Shown: positions 34,856 through 42,541 of the stretch, in pieces
How positions within the stretch are numbered: the stretch's first letter is position 1
How the letters are laid out: every line of letters begins with the position of its first letter
NCBI GenBank assembly: GCA_050250665.1
Contig: JBFWOF010000020.1
Span: 35,101-99,100, forward strand
Origin: JADKFD01 sp050250665
GTDB taxonomy: Bacteria; Pseudomonadota; Gammaproteobacteria; Xanthomonadales; SZUA-5
Length of the DNA stretch: 64,000 nucleotides
Reading direction: 5' to 3'
Made by a program: the position numbers and the translations under genes
Notes under the pieces: model-generated
Seen by the model: only the letters and a program-made list of their open reading frames with translations
Told to the model about the DNA's origin: nothing
Database searches by the model: none

Positions 34856-35658
34856 ACTGGGATGGGCTGGACATCGGCATTCTCGGACCCGCCTGTCTGG
34901 CCGGGCTGCTGGTACTGTCCACCCATGTGCCGCTGGGCCAGCAGGTGCTGGCGCGCGGGATCATTTTCATAGACCTGGCGCTGGCGCAGGTGGCGGCCAT
35001 GGGCGTCATCGGCGCGCAGTATTTCGGCATCGATGAGCACGGCTACGGCGTGCAGGCGGCAGCAGCGCTGGCGGCCCTCGCCGGCGCAGCCCTGCTGACC
35101 TGGACCGAGAAACACTGGCCCGAATACCAGGAACCCCTGATCGGTACCCTGTTCGTGCTGGCTGCCACCGGCGGCTTGCTGCTGCTGGCCAACAACCCGC
35201 ATGGCGGCGAGCATCTCAAGGATCTGCTCGTGGGTCAGATCCTTTGGGTGAGTTATGGCCAGCTGATACCCGCGGCCCTGCTGTCGGCAGTCTTGCTGGG
35301 GGTGATCTGGATGCGCTCGGGCCAACTGGCGGGTCTGCTGTTCTACGCCGTGTTCGCGCTGGCGATCACCGCTTCGGTGCAACTGGTCGGGGTCTATCTG
35401 GTGTTCGCCAGTCTGATCGTCCCTGCCCTGGCCACGGTGGGCCTCAGCGGTCGCCGTCGATTGCTGATTTCCTACAGCATCGGCGCGCTCGGTTATGCGC
35501 TGGGCCTGGTGCTGTCGGCGGTGCTGGATCTGCCCAGTGGCGCCATGATCGTCTGGACACTGGCCGGCTGCGCCATTGCCGGCCGAGTGTTGATCGTCAT
35601 GCTGGGGCAGCTTCCGCCGGAGCAAACCCGAACTGCTGCGGGAACGCACCCGGCATGA
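34852..35658 (+). CDS. znuB: zinc ABC transporter permease (ZnuB-like)
   Basis: 268 residues from a GTG whose TGA neighbour ends znuA (GTGA overlap). About eight hydrophobic helices. The family region with ARGIIFIDLALAQVAAMG (cytoplasmic coupling helix, early) and SVQLVGVYLVFASLIVPALAT (late) fits the ABC-3 permease family. No ATPase gene (znuC) is present before, between or after, so the transporter must borrow an ATPase encoded elsewhere or have lost it. Its stop overlaps the start of rlmF (ATGA). Confidence 0.9.
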   Translation: MNWDGLDIGILGPACLAGLLVLSTHVPLGQQVLARGIIFIDLALAQVAAMGVIGAQYFGIDEHGYGVQAAAALAALAGAALLTWTEKHWPEYQEPLIGTLFVLAATGGLLLLANNPHGGEHLKDLLVGQILWVSYGQLIPAALLSAVLLGVIWMRSGQLAGLLFYAVFALAITASVQLVGVYLVFASLIVPALATVGLSGRRRLLISYSIGALGYALGLVLSAVLDLPSGAMIVWTLAGCAIAGRVLIVMLGQLPPEQTRTAAGTHPA

Positions 35659-36674
35659 GCCCAAGCAAGCCTGGACCTGGTGCCCGTGCTGCGCATGTTC
35701 CCGGCGCTTCACCCAGTTTCCATCGGCGCAACCGCCACCAGGGGCGTTACGATTTCCCGAGGCTGGTGGCTGACTATCCGGCGCTCAAGTCCTTTCTGCG
35801 CGCTCGGCCCGATGGCGACAGCAGCATCGATTTTTCCGATGCCGATGCGGTGCGTGCGCTCAACAGTGCGCTGATGCAGAGCGTCTACGGCGTGGTTCAG
35901 TGGACCCTGCCCTCGGGCTATCTGTGCCCGCCGATTCCGGGTCGTGCCGACTATGTGCACGGACTGGCCGACCTGCTGGCGCACCGGCACGGTGGTCGTA
36001 TTCCGCGCGGTAGCGCGATCCGGGTGCTCGATATCGGCACTGGCGCCAGCTGCATCTACCCCCTGCTCGGCCACAGCGAGTACGGCTGGAGTTTTGTTGC
36101 CTCCGACGTGGACGCCGGGGCGCTGGCTGCCGCCGCCGCCATCCTCAAGGCCAACCCGACGCTGGGCGCGCATGTCGAACTGCGCCAGCAAGCCCGGACC
36201 GAGCAGGTGTTTCGTGGGCTGGTGGCCGAAGACGAGCGCTTCGATCTGGTGATGTGCAATCCGCCCTTTCATCCTTCAGCCAGGGCGGTGGCCGAGGAAA
36301 GCGCGCGCAAGTGGCGGCAATTGCAGGATCGGCCGGGGCTTTCGGGGCGCGCTTCATCGCGTCCGCGGCTCAACTTTGGCGGTCAGGGACATGAGCTGTG
36401 GTGCCCGGGCGGTGAACTGGGCTTCATTCAGCGGATGTCCGAAGAGAGCCTGGAACTGGCCGCGCGGGTGTACTGGTTCAGCACGCTGGTGTCGAAATCG
36501 GCCCACCTTCCGGCGCTCAGCAACGGCCTGCGCCATTTGGGCGCCACCGAGATCATCAGTACGCCGATGGCTCAGGGACAGAAACAGAGCCGTTTTCTGG
36601 CCTGGACCTTCCTCAACGAGGAGCAGGCGCGTAGCTGGCGCATGCAGCGCTGGGCCGAGCTGGGCGCTTCATAG
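35655..36674 (+). CDS. rlmF: 23S rRNA (adenine-1618-N6)-methyltransferase
   Basis: 339 residues from ATG 35655; the longer open frame from 35244 is a shadow over znuB. Class I SAM methyltransferase that modifies A1618 of 23S rRNA. The family N-terminus HRRNRHQGRYDFPRLV, the DF-DADAVRALN start, motif I IRVLDIGTGASCIYPLLG and the catalytic MCNPPFH are all present, with NFGGQGHELWCPGGE further on. It is translationally coupled to znuB, an unusual partner that may reflect chance operon packing rather than function. Confidence 0.93.
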   Translation: MSPSKPGPGARAAHVPGASPSFHRRNRHQGRYDFPRLVADYPALKSFLRARPDGDSSIDFSDADAVRALNSALMQSVYGVVQWTLPSGYLCPPIPGRADYVHGLADLLAHRHGGRIPRGSAIRVLDIGTGASCIYPLLGHSEYGWSFVASDVDAGALAAAAAILKANPTLGAHVELRQQARTEQVFRGLVAEDERFDLVMCNPPFHPSARAVAEESARKWRQLQDRPGLSGRASSRPRLNFGGQGHELWCPGGELGFIQRMSEESLELAARVYWFSTLVSKSAHLPALSNGLRHLGATEIISTPMAQGQKQSRFLAWTFLNEEQARSWRMQRWAELGAS

Positions 36675-36853
36675 TCCTACACACCCAATGTCACGTAGCC
36701 CGCTGTGCGGGCAACGTGACCTACGTTGACGGCGATCCGCCACTGGCGGATCGCCAAACTCATGCCTGAACGGATTCTGCATCCGAGCACGGGTCGGGCG
36801 CTCCGCCCGCGAAAGCGCATGTCCCGCGCGCCGCGGCCCGATAGACTTCGGGC
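36675..36853. repeat. short gap with GTCACGTAG inverted repeat
   Basis: GTCACGTAGCCCGCTGTGCGGGCAACGTGAC at about 36691-36722 has complementary ends and an inner CCCG..CGGG hairpin. It belongs to the family at 17231 and 38527. No gene is seen. Confidence 0.65.
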
Positions 36854-37519
36854 ATGTGCGGACGATACTTCCTCGACACGCTTCCGGAACTGCTGGCGCA
36901 GCAGTTCCGCATGCACAAGTACCCGGTCTACACCGCCAGTCACAATATTGCGCCGACGCAGCCGATGCTGGTTCTGCGCGCGCACGGCGACGACAATGAA
37001 TGGGCCTGGCTGCGCTGGGGGCTGATTCCGCATTGGGCCAAGGATGCGTCAATCGGCGCGAAACTGATCAATGCGCGCGGCGAGACGGTCGCCGAAAAAC
37101 CGGCTTTCCGAGCGGCCTTCAAGTATCGCCGCTGCATCGTTCCTGCCAGCGGATTCTACGAGTGGAAGCCCGGCGCAAAGGGCAAGCAACCCTATGCCAT
37201 CGTGCCCGAGGATGAACCCTGTTTCGGCTTCGCCGGGCTCTGGGAGCACCGGACTGCAGCTGATGGATCGGTGCTCGAAACCGGCAGCGTGCTCACCACC
37301 AGCGCCAATGCCCTGATGGCGCCGATCCATGAGCGGATGCCGGTGATCCTGCATCAGGATGATTATCAGAGCTGGATCCACGGCGAGCCCGCCGAGGTCA
37401 AGGCGCTGATCCGTCCCTGGCCTGCCAGGGACATGCGCGCCTATCCGGTGTCGCGTGCCGTGGGCAATGTGCGCAACAACTCGCCGCAGTTGATCGAGCC
37501 TGTGGAAGCTGCCTCGTGA
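36854..37519 (+). CDS. yedK: SOS-response-associated peptidase/abasic-site DNA-protein crosslinker (YedK/HMCES)
   Basis: 221 residues. The initiator Met is followed by catalytic Cys2 (MCGRY), which in the family forms a thiazolidine crosslink with abasic sites in single-stranded DNA. Other family residues: INARGETVAEKPAFR (Asn), SGFYEWK (Glu) and APIHERMPVIL (His). It protects single-stranded abasic DNA during replication. The stop overlaps the next gene's GTG start by 4 bp. No LexA box was noticed upstream. Confidence 0.95.
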   Translation: MCGRYFLDTLPELLAQQFRMHKYPVYTASHNIAPTQPMLVLRAHGDDNEWAWLRWGLIPHWAKDASIGAKLINARGETVAEKPAFRAAFKYRRCIVPASGFYEWKPGAKGKQPYAIVPEDEPCFGFAGLWEHRTAADGSVLETGSVLTTSANALMAPIHERMPVILHQDDYQSWIHGEPAEVKALIRPWPARDMRAYPVSRAVGNVRNNSPQLIEPVEAAS

Positions 37520-38430
37520 CGGCTGCGGCCAACAGCAGGCGCGCCACCTTGCTGATGGTGCTCAGCACGCTGTTCTTTGCCGGCATGGCGATCACCATCC
37601 GCGAGGCCTCGGCGCAACTGCATGCCTTCGAAATCGCCTTCTTCCGCAATCTGTTCGGACTGCTGTTCGCCTTGCCGCTGCTGCTGCACGCTGGGGTGCA
37701 CATCCTGCGTACCAAGCGCCTGGGGCTGTATTTCCTGCGCTGTGTCATCGGTCTGTCGGCCATGCTCTGCGGCTTCTGGTCGCTGGTACACCTGCCGCTG
37801 GCACAGGCGATTGCGCTCAGCTACACCACGCCGCTGTTCGTCACCATCGGCGCCGTGCTGGTACTCGGTGAAGTGGTCCGTATCCGCCGCTGGAGCGCCA
37901 TCATCGTCGGCTTTCTGGGTGCCTTGATCATCCTGCGTCCGGGTTATGCGGCGGTCTCGTTCCCGGCCATGATTGCGCTGGCCTCGGCAGCGCTGTCCGC
38001 CAGTGCCGCCATCAGCATCAAGTTTCTGTCACGCACCGAACCGGCCAACGCCATTGTGGTCTACATGGTGCTGATCATGACCCCGCTGTCGCTGATCCCG
38101 GCCGTGCCGGTGTGGATCTGGCCGAGCGCCAGTATCTGGCCCTGGCTGGTACTGACCGGCTTTCTCGGCACGGCCGGGCACTGGGCGCTGACACGGGCTT
38201 ACCAGCTCGGTGACGTCTCGGCGCTGCAGTCGATCAACTTTCTGCAGTTGCCGGTGGTCGCTGCGCTGGCCTGGTGGCTGTTCGGCGAGCGTGTCGACCA
38301 ATGGACCATCATCGGAGCCGTGGTGATCTTCACCTCGACGGCCTATATCGCCCATCGCGAAGCGGTGCTGGCGCGACGCATCACCATCGATGAACAGGCC
38401 GGGCGCGACAGCACGACGGCGCCACGTTGA
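37516..38430 (+). CDS. DMT-superfamily (EamA) inner-membrane transporter
   Basis: 304 residues, GTG start overlapping the yedK stop (GTGA). About ten transmembrane helices arranged as two EamA repeats (~10-145 and ~155-285), with characteristic LAQAIALSYTTPLFVTIGA and YQLGDVSALQSINFLQLPVVA segments after each half's helices. Drug/metabolite exporters of this type move small metabolites; the substrate cannot be predicted. Functional link to yedK is doubtful. Confidence 0.92.
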   Translation: MTAAANSRRATLLMVLSTLFFAGMAITIREASAQLHAFEIAFFRNLFGLLFALPLLLHAGVHILRTKRLGLYFLRCVIGLSAMLCGFWSLVHLPLAQAIALSYTTPLFVTIGAVLVLGEVVRIRRWSAIIVGFLGALIILRPGYAAVSFPAMIALASAALSASAAISIKFLSRTEPANAIVVYMVLIMTPLSLIPAVPVWIWPSASIWPWLVLTGFLGTAGHWALTRAYQLGDVSALQSINFLQLPVVAALAWWLFGERVDQWTIIGAVVIFTSTAYIAHREAVLARRITIDEQAGRDSTTAPR

Positions 38431-38454
38431 GCGACGGGTAAGAGATGCGTGAAG

Positions 38455-38561
38455 CTCCGGTGGGAGCGGCTTCAGCCGCGAACAGCTGTCGCTGGCAGAG
38501 CCCGCTCCCACAGTTTGCCGCAAGGCCGTCACGTAGACCCTTCGGGTCAACGTGACCTACT
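38455..38561. repeat. two small inverted repeats
   Basis: GTGGGAGCGGCTTCAGCCGCG (about 38461) with the complementary CCCGCTCCCAC (about 38502-38512), then GTCACGTAGACCCTTCGGGTCAACGTGAC (about 38527). Both families recur elsewhere in the window. They sit between convergent genes. Confidence 0.7.
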
Positions 38562-38612
38562 TCCAGCGATCTGGCCCGAACGCCGAAGCGTTGGGGGTGA
38601 GCTGTACTTGGG

Positions 38613-39350
38613 CTAGCGCGAACCGAACAGCGCCCGGCAACCTTCGTCCACCCACAGCGTATTGCGACGCTGATCGTAGCCCCAGCTGCGACCGCGCACG
38701 CAGGGACTCAGCGAGTACTGTTCCAGCAGATAGGGCGTGCCCGAACTCCAGTCCCAGCTGCAGTTGCGATAGCGGTTGTCCTTGCTTTCGCATTCCACGG
38801 TGTAACTGCCCGCCTGCTCCCAGTAACCGCCGCCCGAATAGCCTCGGCCACCGCCACCACCGCCACCACCGCCGCCGTAGTACTGGACAAATCGTCCGCG
38901 GCAGCCGCGATCGACCCAGATGCCGCCACGGATGCGGCCCCAGCTCCGGCCTTCGACGCACTGGCTGGAGGAGTACTGTTCGACCAGTTCCACCGGTCCG
39001 CGGAAGGCCGTCGCGCATTCGGTGTAGCGGTTGTCACGGCTCTCGCAGATGATGTCATCACCCCCCCGACCACCGCCGGAGAAGCCACCACGGCCCTCTT
39101 CGAAAATCCCGCGGCAGCCTCGACTGACCCAGATCGCGCCGGGACGATGTCCCCAGCTTCGACCCTCCACGCAACTCGAGTCGGACAACTGTCGCACCAG
39201 CACTGGCGGCGAGCGGAATCCGCTGTAGCACTCGCGGTAGCCGCCCTCGCGGCTCTCGCAGGTGACGCTGCCTCCACCGCCATATTGCGCAGCCGCAGGG
39301 ACGGAGATGAACAGTCCGATCAGGACCAGCAACAGGATCGAGTAACGCAT
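38613..39350 (-). CDS. secreted DUF3011-type triple-repeat protein
   Basis: 245 residues from ATG 39350, which has a perfect GGGAGGTG ribosome site; seven residues of the longer frame are discarded. A 21-residue signal peptide (ending PAAAQ) precedes three tandem copies of one ~60-residue module: C-E-S-(R/K)-x4-Y-(R/T)-x-C, then Q-(L/Y)-S-x2-x-C-V-(E/R)-G-R-S-W-G, then (I/L)-W-V-x2-G-C-R. Modules are at ~29-82, ~95-148 and ~180-245, separated by Gly-rich spacers (one run of about ten Gly). The four Cys per module probably form disulphides. Role unknown, possibly extracellular binding. Confidence 0.9.
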   Translation of the reverse strand: MRYSILLLVLIGLFISVPAAAQYGGGGSVTCESREGGYRECYSGFRSPPVLVRQLSDSSCVEGRSWGHRPGAIWVSRGCRGIFEEGRGGFSGGGRGGDDIICESRDNRYTECATAFRGPVELVEQYSSSQCVEGRSWGRIRGGIWVDRGCRGRFVQYYGGGGGGGGGGRGYSGGGYWEQAGSYTVECESKDNRYRNCSWDWSSGTPYLLEQYSLSPCVRGRSWGYDQRRNTLWVDEGCRALFGSR

Positions 39351-39441
39351 AACACCTCCCTGGGCAACCATGCGGGGTCAGCCCAACCCCGCTGTCTGCA
39401 CAATCATAACCACCGTGGCAGCCGCTGCGCGAGTTCAGCCA

Positions 39442-40686
39442 CTATTCGAATCCGTCCCGGAAGCTGAAACCTTCGACCCGGAAATTGGCCACGGTGTCGG
39501 CCACGAAATCACCGGTACGGGCGTTGTCGCGCTGGTCGGCAATGCCGGTGGGCGCACCGTTGAAACTCACGCCCGGATTGGAAAAATACGGGCGGCGGGT
39601 GCAGCCGCCGGCCGGGCATTGGTAGGACATGACCGTGCGGTAGGAGCTGCCACCGTTCTCGACATAATGACCGAAGGACCAGGGCTGCGAGGCATTCCCC
39701 GGAGAGGTGCCGTTGGCCGGATCGTGCTCGAATCCGACATTGTGCCCATGCTCATGGGCCCAGCTGAGATTGCCGACGGCACAATCGCGATCCGTCAGCT
39801 GGTAGCCGCTGGGCGCGAAGCCGACGCTGACGTTACGCATCACATAGCCGATGCCGCAGGCGCTGGGCAGATTGGCCACCAGCAGACTGACCAGATCTGC
39901 ATTCAGCGCGTCGCGCCGTGCCTGCGCAGTGGCGTTGTTGCGAAACAGCGAGAGTTCCGTGGACGCGGATGACGTGCCTTCGACCCATCCATCCAGCAAC
40001 TCGATGCCGGCGACGATGAAGCGCATGCGCATGGTGCTGTTGCTGAAGGACAGATTGGCATTGTCGACGGCGGCCTGCGCCTGAGCCTCGATCTGGGCGA
40101 CGCCGCCGGCTGCATCGCGAGCCGCCGGCGTGTACATCACCAGCACCTTGATCTCCTCACCCACATCCTGCAGCGCCCGCGAGCCTGAGGACAAGAACAG
40201 CGTCTCGCCGGTGGCGACGTGCTCCGCATCAACTCCGCCAGCGCATTCCGGGAAGCGCGCTGGATCCAGTTCGACCAGAAAATTGCCGCTGGCGTCCGGT
40301 ACCAGTTCGAACAGCCCTTCGGGCAGCGACAGCAGACCGGCCAGGGCTCCATCACGTGCGGTCAGCTGGGCTTGAAAATCCGCCTGCCCGAGCAGGTGTC
40401 CTGTCCAGCTGAAGCGCTCGTCGGAAATCGAGGTCTTGCGACCATCGACGAACACGTACTGACGCCCGAAAACGTCGAGATGCAGCGAGCTGGCCGAGCC
40501 CTCGAAGGCTTGAGGACGCAGATGGACACTGACCGCGCGCACGGCTGCCGGCGAGCTGAGTGTCGCTGGCGAGCGGTCGGCACCCAAGGTCCACGCGGCG
40601 AGAGGCTGATCGGCTGCCCAGACAGGCGCCGAAGCGATGCACAGCAAGGACGCGCACAGCGGTTTGACTGTTTTCGCCAGGGACAT
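39442..40686 (-). CDS. secreted reprolysin-like zinc metallopeptidase ending in -DGFE
   Basis: 414 residues with a signal peptide of about 25 (ending PVWAA), a propeptide-like region (~30-170) and a metzincin catalytic domain (~175-370). The zinc motif is H311-E-x2-H315-x2-G-x2-H321-D in WAHEHGHNVGFEHDP. The domain start (VLVMYTPAARDAAGG) and the met-turn area (RTVMSYQCPAGG) suit M12B/M72 peptidyl-Asp-type peptidases. The last residues, FSFRDGFE, form a short tail shared with the propeller at 3.4 kb. Probably an exported protease. Confidence 0.92.
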   Translation of the reverse strand: MSLAKTVKPLCASLLCIASAPVWAADQPLAAWTLGADRSPATLSSPAAVRAVSVHLRPQAFEGSASSLHLDVFGRQYVFVDGRKTSISDERFSWTGHLLGQADFQAQLTARDGALAGLLSLPEGLFELVPDASGNFLVELDPARFPECAGGVDAEHVATGETLFLSSGSRALQDVGEEIKVLVMYTPAARDAAGGVAQIEAQAQAAVDNANLSFSNSTMRMRFIVAGIELLDGWVEGTSSASTELSLFRNNATAQARRDALNADLVSLLVANLPSACGIGYVMRNVSVGFAPSGYQLTDRDCAVGNLSWAHEHGHNVGFEHDPANGTSPGNASQPWSFGHYVENGGSSYRTVMSYQCPAGGCTRRPYFSNPGVSFNGAPTGIADQRDNARTGDFVADTVANFRVEGFSFRDGFE

Positions 40687-40743
40687 TGGGGCGCTCCATT
40701 CATGGGAAGGCCGGAGCTTAGCCGGACAAATGCTAACTGGGAG

Positions 40744-41823
40744 TCAAGATCCGGGAATGGGCTCGAATCGTGAATCGCCGTCGACCTCGGAAAAATCGCT
40801 CTGGAACCAGCGCAGATTGATCCCGATGCGTCGACTTTCCGGGCCCGACCACGAGTACGACACGGGCAATCCGGTGGCGTCATCCAGCACCTTGAGCGTG
40901 AGCACCTGCGAGCTGCCGGCATCCACGCTCAGACGCGCCAGTTGCACCGAATAGCCGCTGCGGCGACCGTCGGCCCAGGTGATGGGCACGCGCCGGCCTT
41001 CGCTGTGCAGGATGACCGGCGTGATCGTGTGAAACGCGCGATCTTCGGGTCTGGCGTTGGCGCCGGCTGTATTGATCGCCACCCAGCCACTGAAATAGCG
41101 AACCTTGCGCTGCTTGTGGGGCACACCCTCGGCGTTGCCATAGATCATGCGCCCGCTCTGGTCCTTCGCCGTGCTCAGTATCCAGAGCTTGTCCTCACCC
41201 AGCTGGATGCGGTCTTCGACGACCACCGCCTTCGACAGCCGCTCGGACCCGACAATGCAGGCGCCAGGACGGGTGCTGCCGACGAACTCGTCGGCACTGG
41301 CATCAAACTTGAAATACACCGCGCAATCGGGGGCATACCGCAACTGGGCACTGGTCAGCGTAGCCAGGCGTTCCGGGTAGCGGTGGGCCTCGTTCCAGGC
41401 CTTTTCATCGTTGAAACTGTACTGATCGAGGCGAATGGCGTCGGCCTTGTGATCCACCGTGAAGCGATACAGCCGCAGGCGGAACACCCGGGTGGGATCA
41501 TCGTCCAGGGTCTGCCTGGCGTAGAAGACCGAACCACCGATGGCGGGCACCGACACCGGCAGAAACAGCGCATGGATGCGCTCGTGCGGCGTCACGCCCG
41601 AACCACGCGGCGCCTCGGCATCGCGCTGTACCTGCTCGAAGTTGTCCCACTCGCCGGCAAACCACTCGCTCAGGCGTGCCAGGTTGGCGTCCAGATCCAG
41701 GGGCGCCGGCGCCGGCGAGGCCGCCTCGACCTGGGCAAAATCGCTGGCCTTGGGCTGACTGGGCGCCGTTGCGCAACCTGCCAGCAATGCGACCAGGCCC
41801 AGAAACCACTTTCCATTAGGCAT
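40744..41823 (-). CDS. CpcT/CpeT-like lipoprotein
   Basis: 359 residues from ATG 41823. The open frame extends 60 residues further upstream, but that part is made of the 33-bp repeats at 41936-42033 and is not coding. Lipobox LAGC (about residues 14-17). The middle follows the CpcT/CpeT pattern: LSEWFAGEWDNFEQVQRD at the start, PVSVPAIGGSVFYARQ, VFRLRLYRFTVD, and SGRMIYGNAEGVPH. In cyanobacteria this fold attaches bilins to phycobiliproteins, but many non-photosynthetic bacteria have members of unknown function. The lipid anchor and the extra C-terminal ~90 residues are notable. Function here is not known. Confidence 0.78.
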   Translation of the reverse strand: MPNGKWFLGLVALLAGCATAPSQPKASDFAQVEAASPAPAPLDLDANLARLSEWFAGEWDNFEQVQRDAEAPRGSGVTPHERIHALFLPVSVPAIGGSVFYARQTLDDDPTRVFRLRLYRFTVDHKADAIRLDQYSFNDEKAWNEAHRYPERLATLTSAQLRYAPDCAVYFKFDASADEFVGSTRPGACIVGSERLSKAVVVEDRIQLGEDKLWILSTAKDQSGRMIYGNAEGVPHKQRKVRYFSGWVAINTAGANARPEDRAFHTITPVILHSEGRRVPITWADGRRSGYSVQLARLSVDAGSSQVLTLKVLDDATGLPVSYSWSGPESRRIGINLRWFQSDFSEVDGDSRFEPIPGS

Positions 41824-41867
41824 CGACAGAGATACACCTTGGTGTTTGATCCGGGCCCTGATGATGA

Positions 41868-42030
41868 CACTGCCAGCGCCTGCTGGGATCGTCGAGTTGT
41901 ACTCGGCCGCTCTTGGCCCCGTAAAAGCGGAGAGCAACGGCGCCGACTGCAAGTCGGCGGTCCCAGGTAACGGCGCCGACTGCAAGTCGGCGATCCCAGG
42001 CAACAGCGCGGACTACAAGTCGGCATCCCG
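41868..42030. repeat. palindromic repeat block (gatcgccgagttgtactcggc family), copy 2
   Basis: Starts with GGGATCGTCGAGTTGTACTCGGC at 41885, then three direct 33-bp units starting AACGGCGCCGAC at 41936, 41969 and 42002, each holding GCCGACTGCAAGTCGGC or a variant. Resembles 17930-18110. Confidence 0.78.
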
Positions 42031-42120
42031 GGGCTACGGCGACGGCTGTCTCCGGAAAGCGCTTGGGTTTCCAGCCCCCTTCCCTGATCATGGCGGAATT
42101 CCTACCGGGCGATCATCTCG

Positions 42121-42537
42121 ATGAAATATCTGCACACCATGGTGCGCGTGCGCGATCTGGACGCCTCGCTGCGTTTTTACGAACTGCTCGGATTGCGTGA
42201 AGTGCGCCGTGCCGACTACCCCAAGGGCCGCTTCACGCTGGTCTACCTGGCGGCACCCGGCGACGAGGATGCGCAACTGGAACTGACCTGGAACTACGAC
42301 GCCGAGGACTACGGCTCGGCGCGCAATTTCGGCCATGTGGCCTACGCTGTCGACGATATCTACAGTCTGTGCCAGCGCCTGATGGATCACGGCATTACCA
42401 TCAGTCGCCCGCCACGCGACGGCCGCATGGCCTTTGTGCGCTCGCCGGACCAGATCTCGATCGAACTGCTGCAGCGTGGTGACGCCCTGCCCCCGTGCGA
42501 ACCCTGGACCTCGATGCCCAATGTCGGACAGTGGTAA
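42121..42537 (+). CDS. gloA: lactoylglutathione lyase (glyoxalase I)
   Basis: Converts the methylglyoxal-glutathione hemithioacetal to S-lactoylglutathione. 138 residues, the usual size. Metal ligands are visible in YLHTMVRVRDLDASLRFY (His), FTLVYLAAPG..AQLELTWNYD (Glu), FGHVAYAVDDIY (His) and DQISIELLQ (Glu); the NYGxR-type loop appears as KGRFTLVYL. gloB acts next in the pathway but is 40 kb away. It precedes the flavoprotein gene with a short gap. Confidence 0.94.
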   Translation: MKYLHTMVRVRDLDASLRFYELLGLREVRRADYPKGRFTLVYLAAPGDEDAQLELTWNYDAEDYGSARNFGHVAYAVDDIYSLCQRLMDHGITISRPPRDGRMAFVRSPDQISIELLQRGDALPPCEPWTSMPNVGQW

Positions 42538-42541
42538 GCCG

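Noticed and set aside
35244..35654. N-terminal extension of the rlmF frame
   Set aside because: It lies inside znuB in another frame and is arginine/glycine-rich; homologues start at the ATGA overlap.
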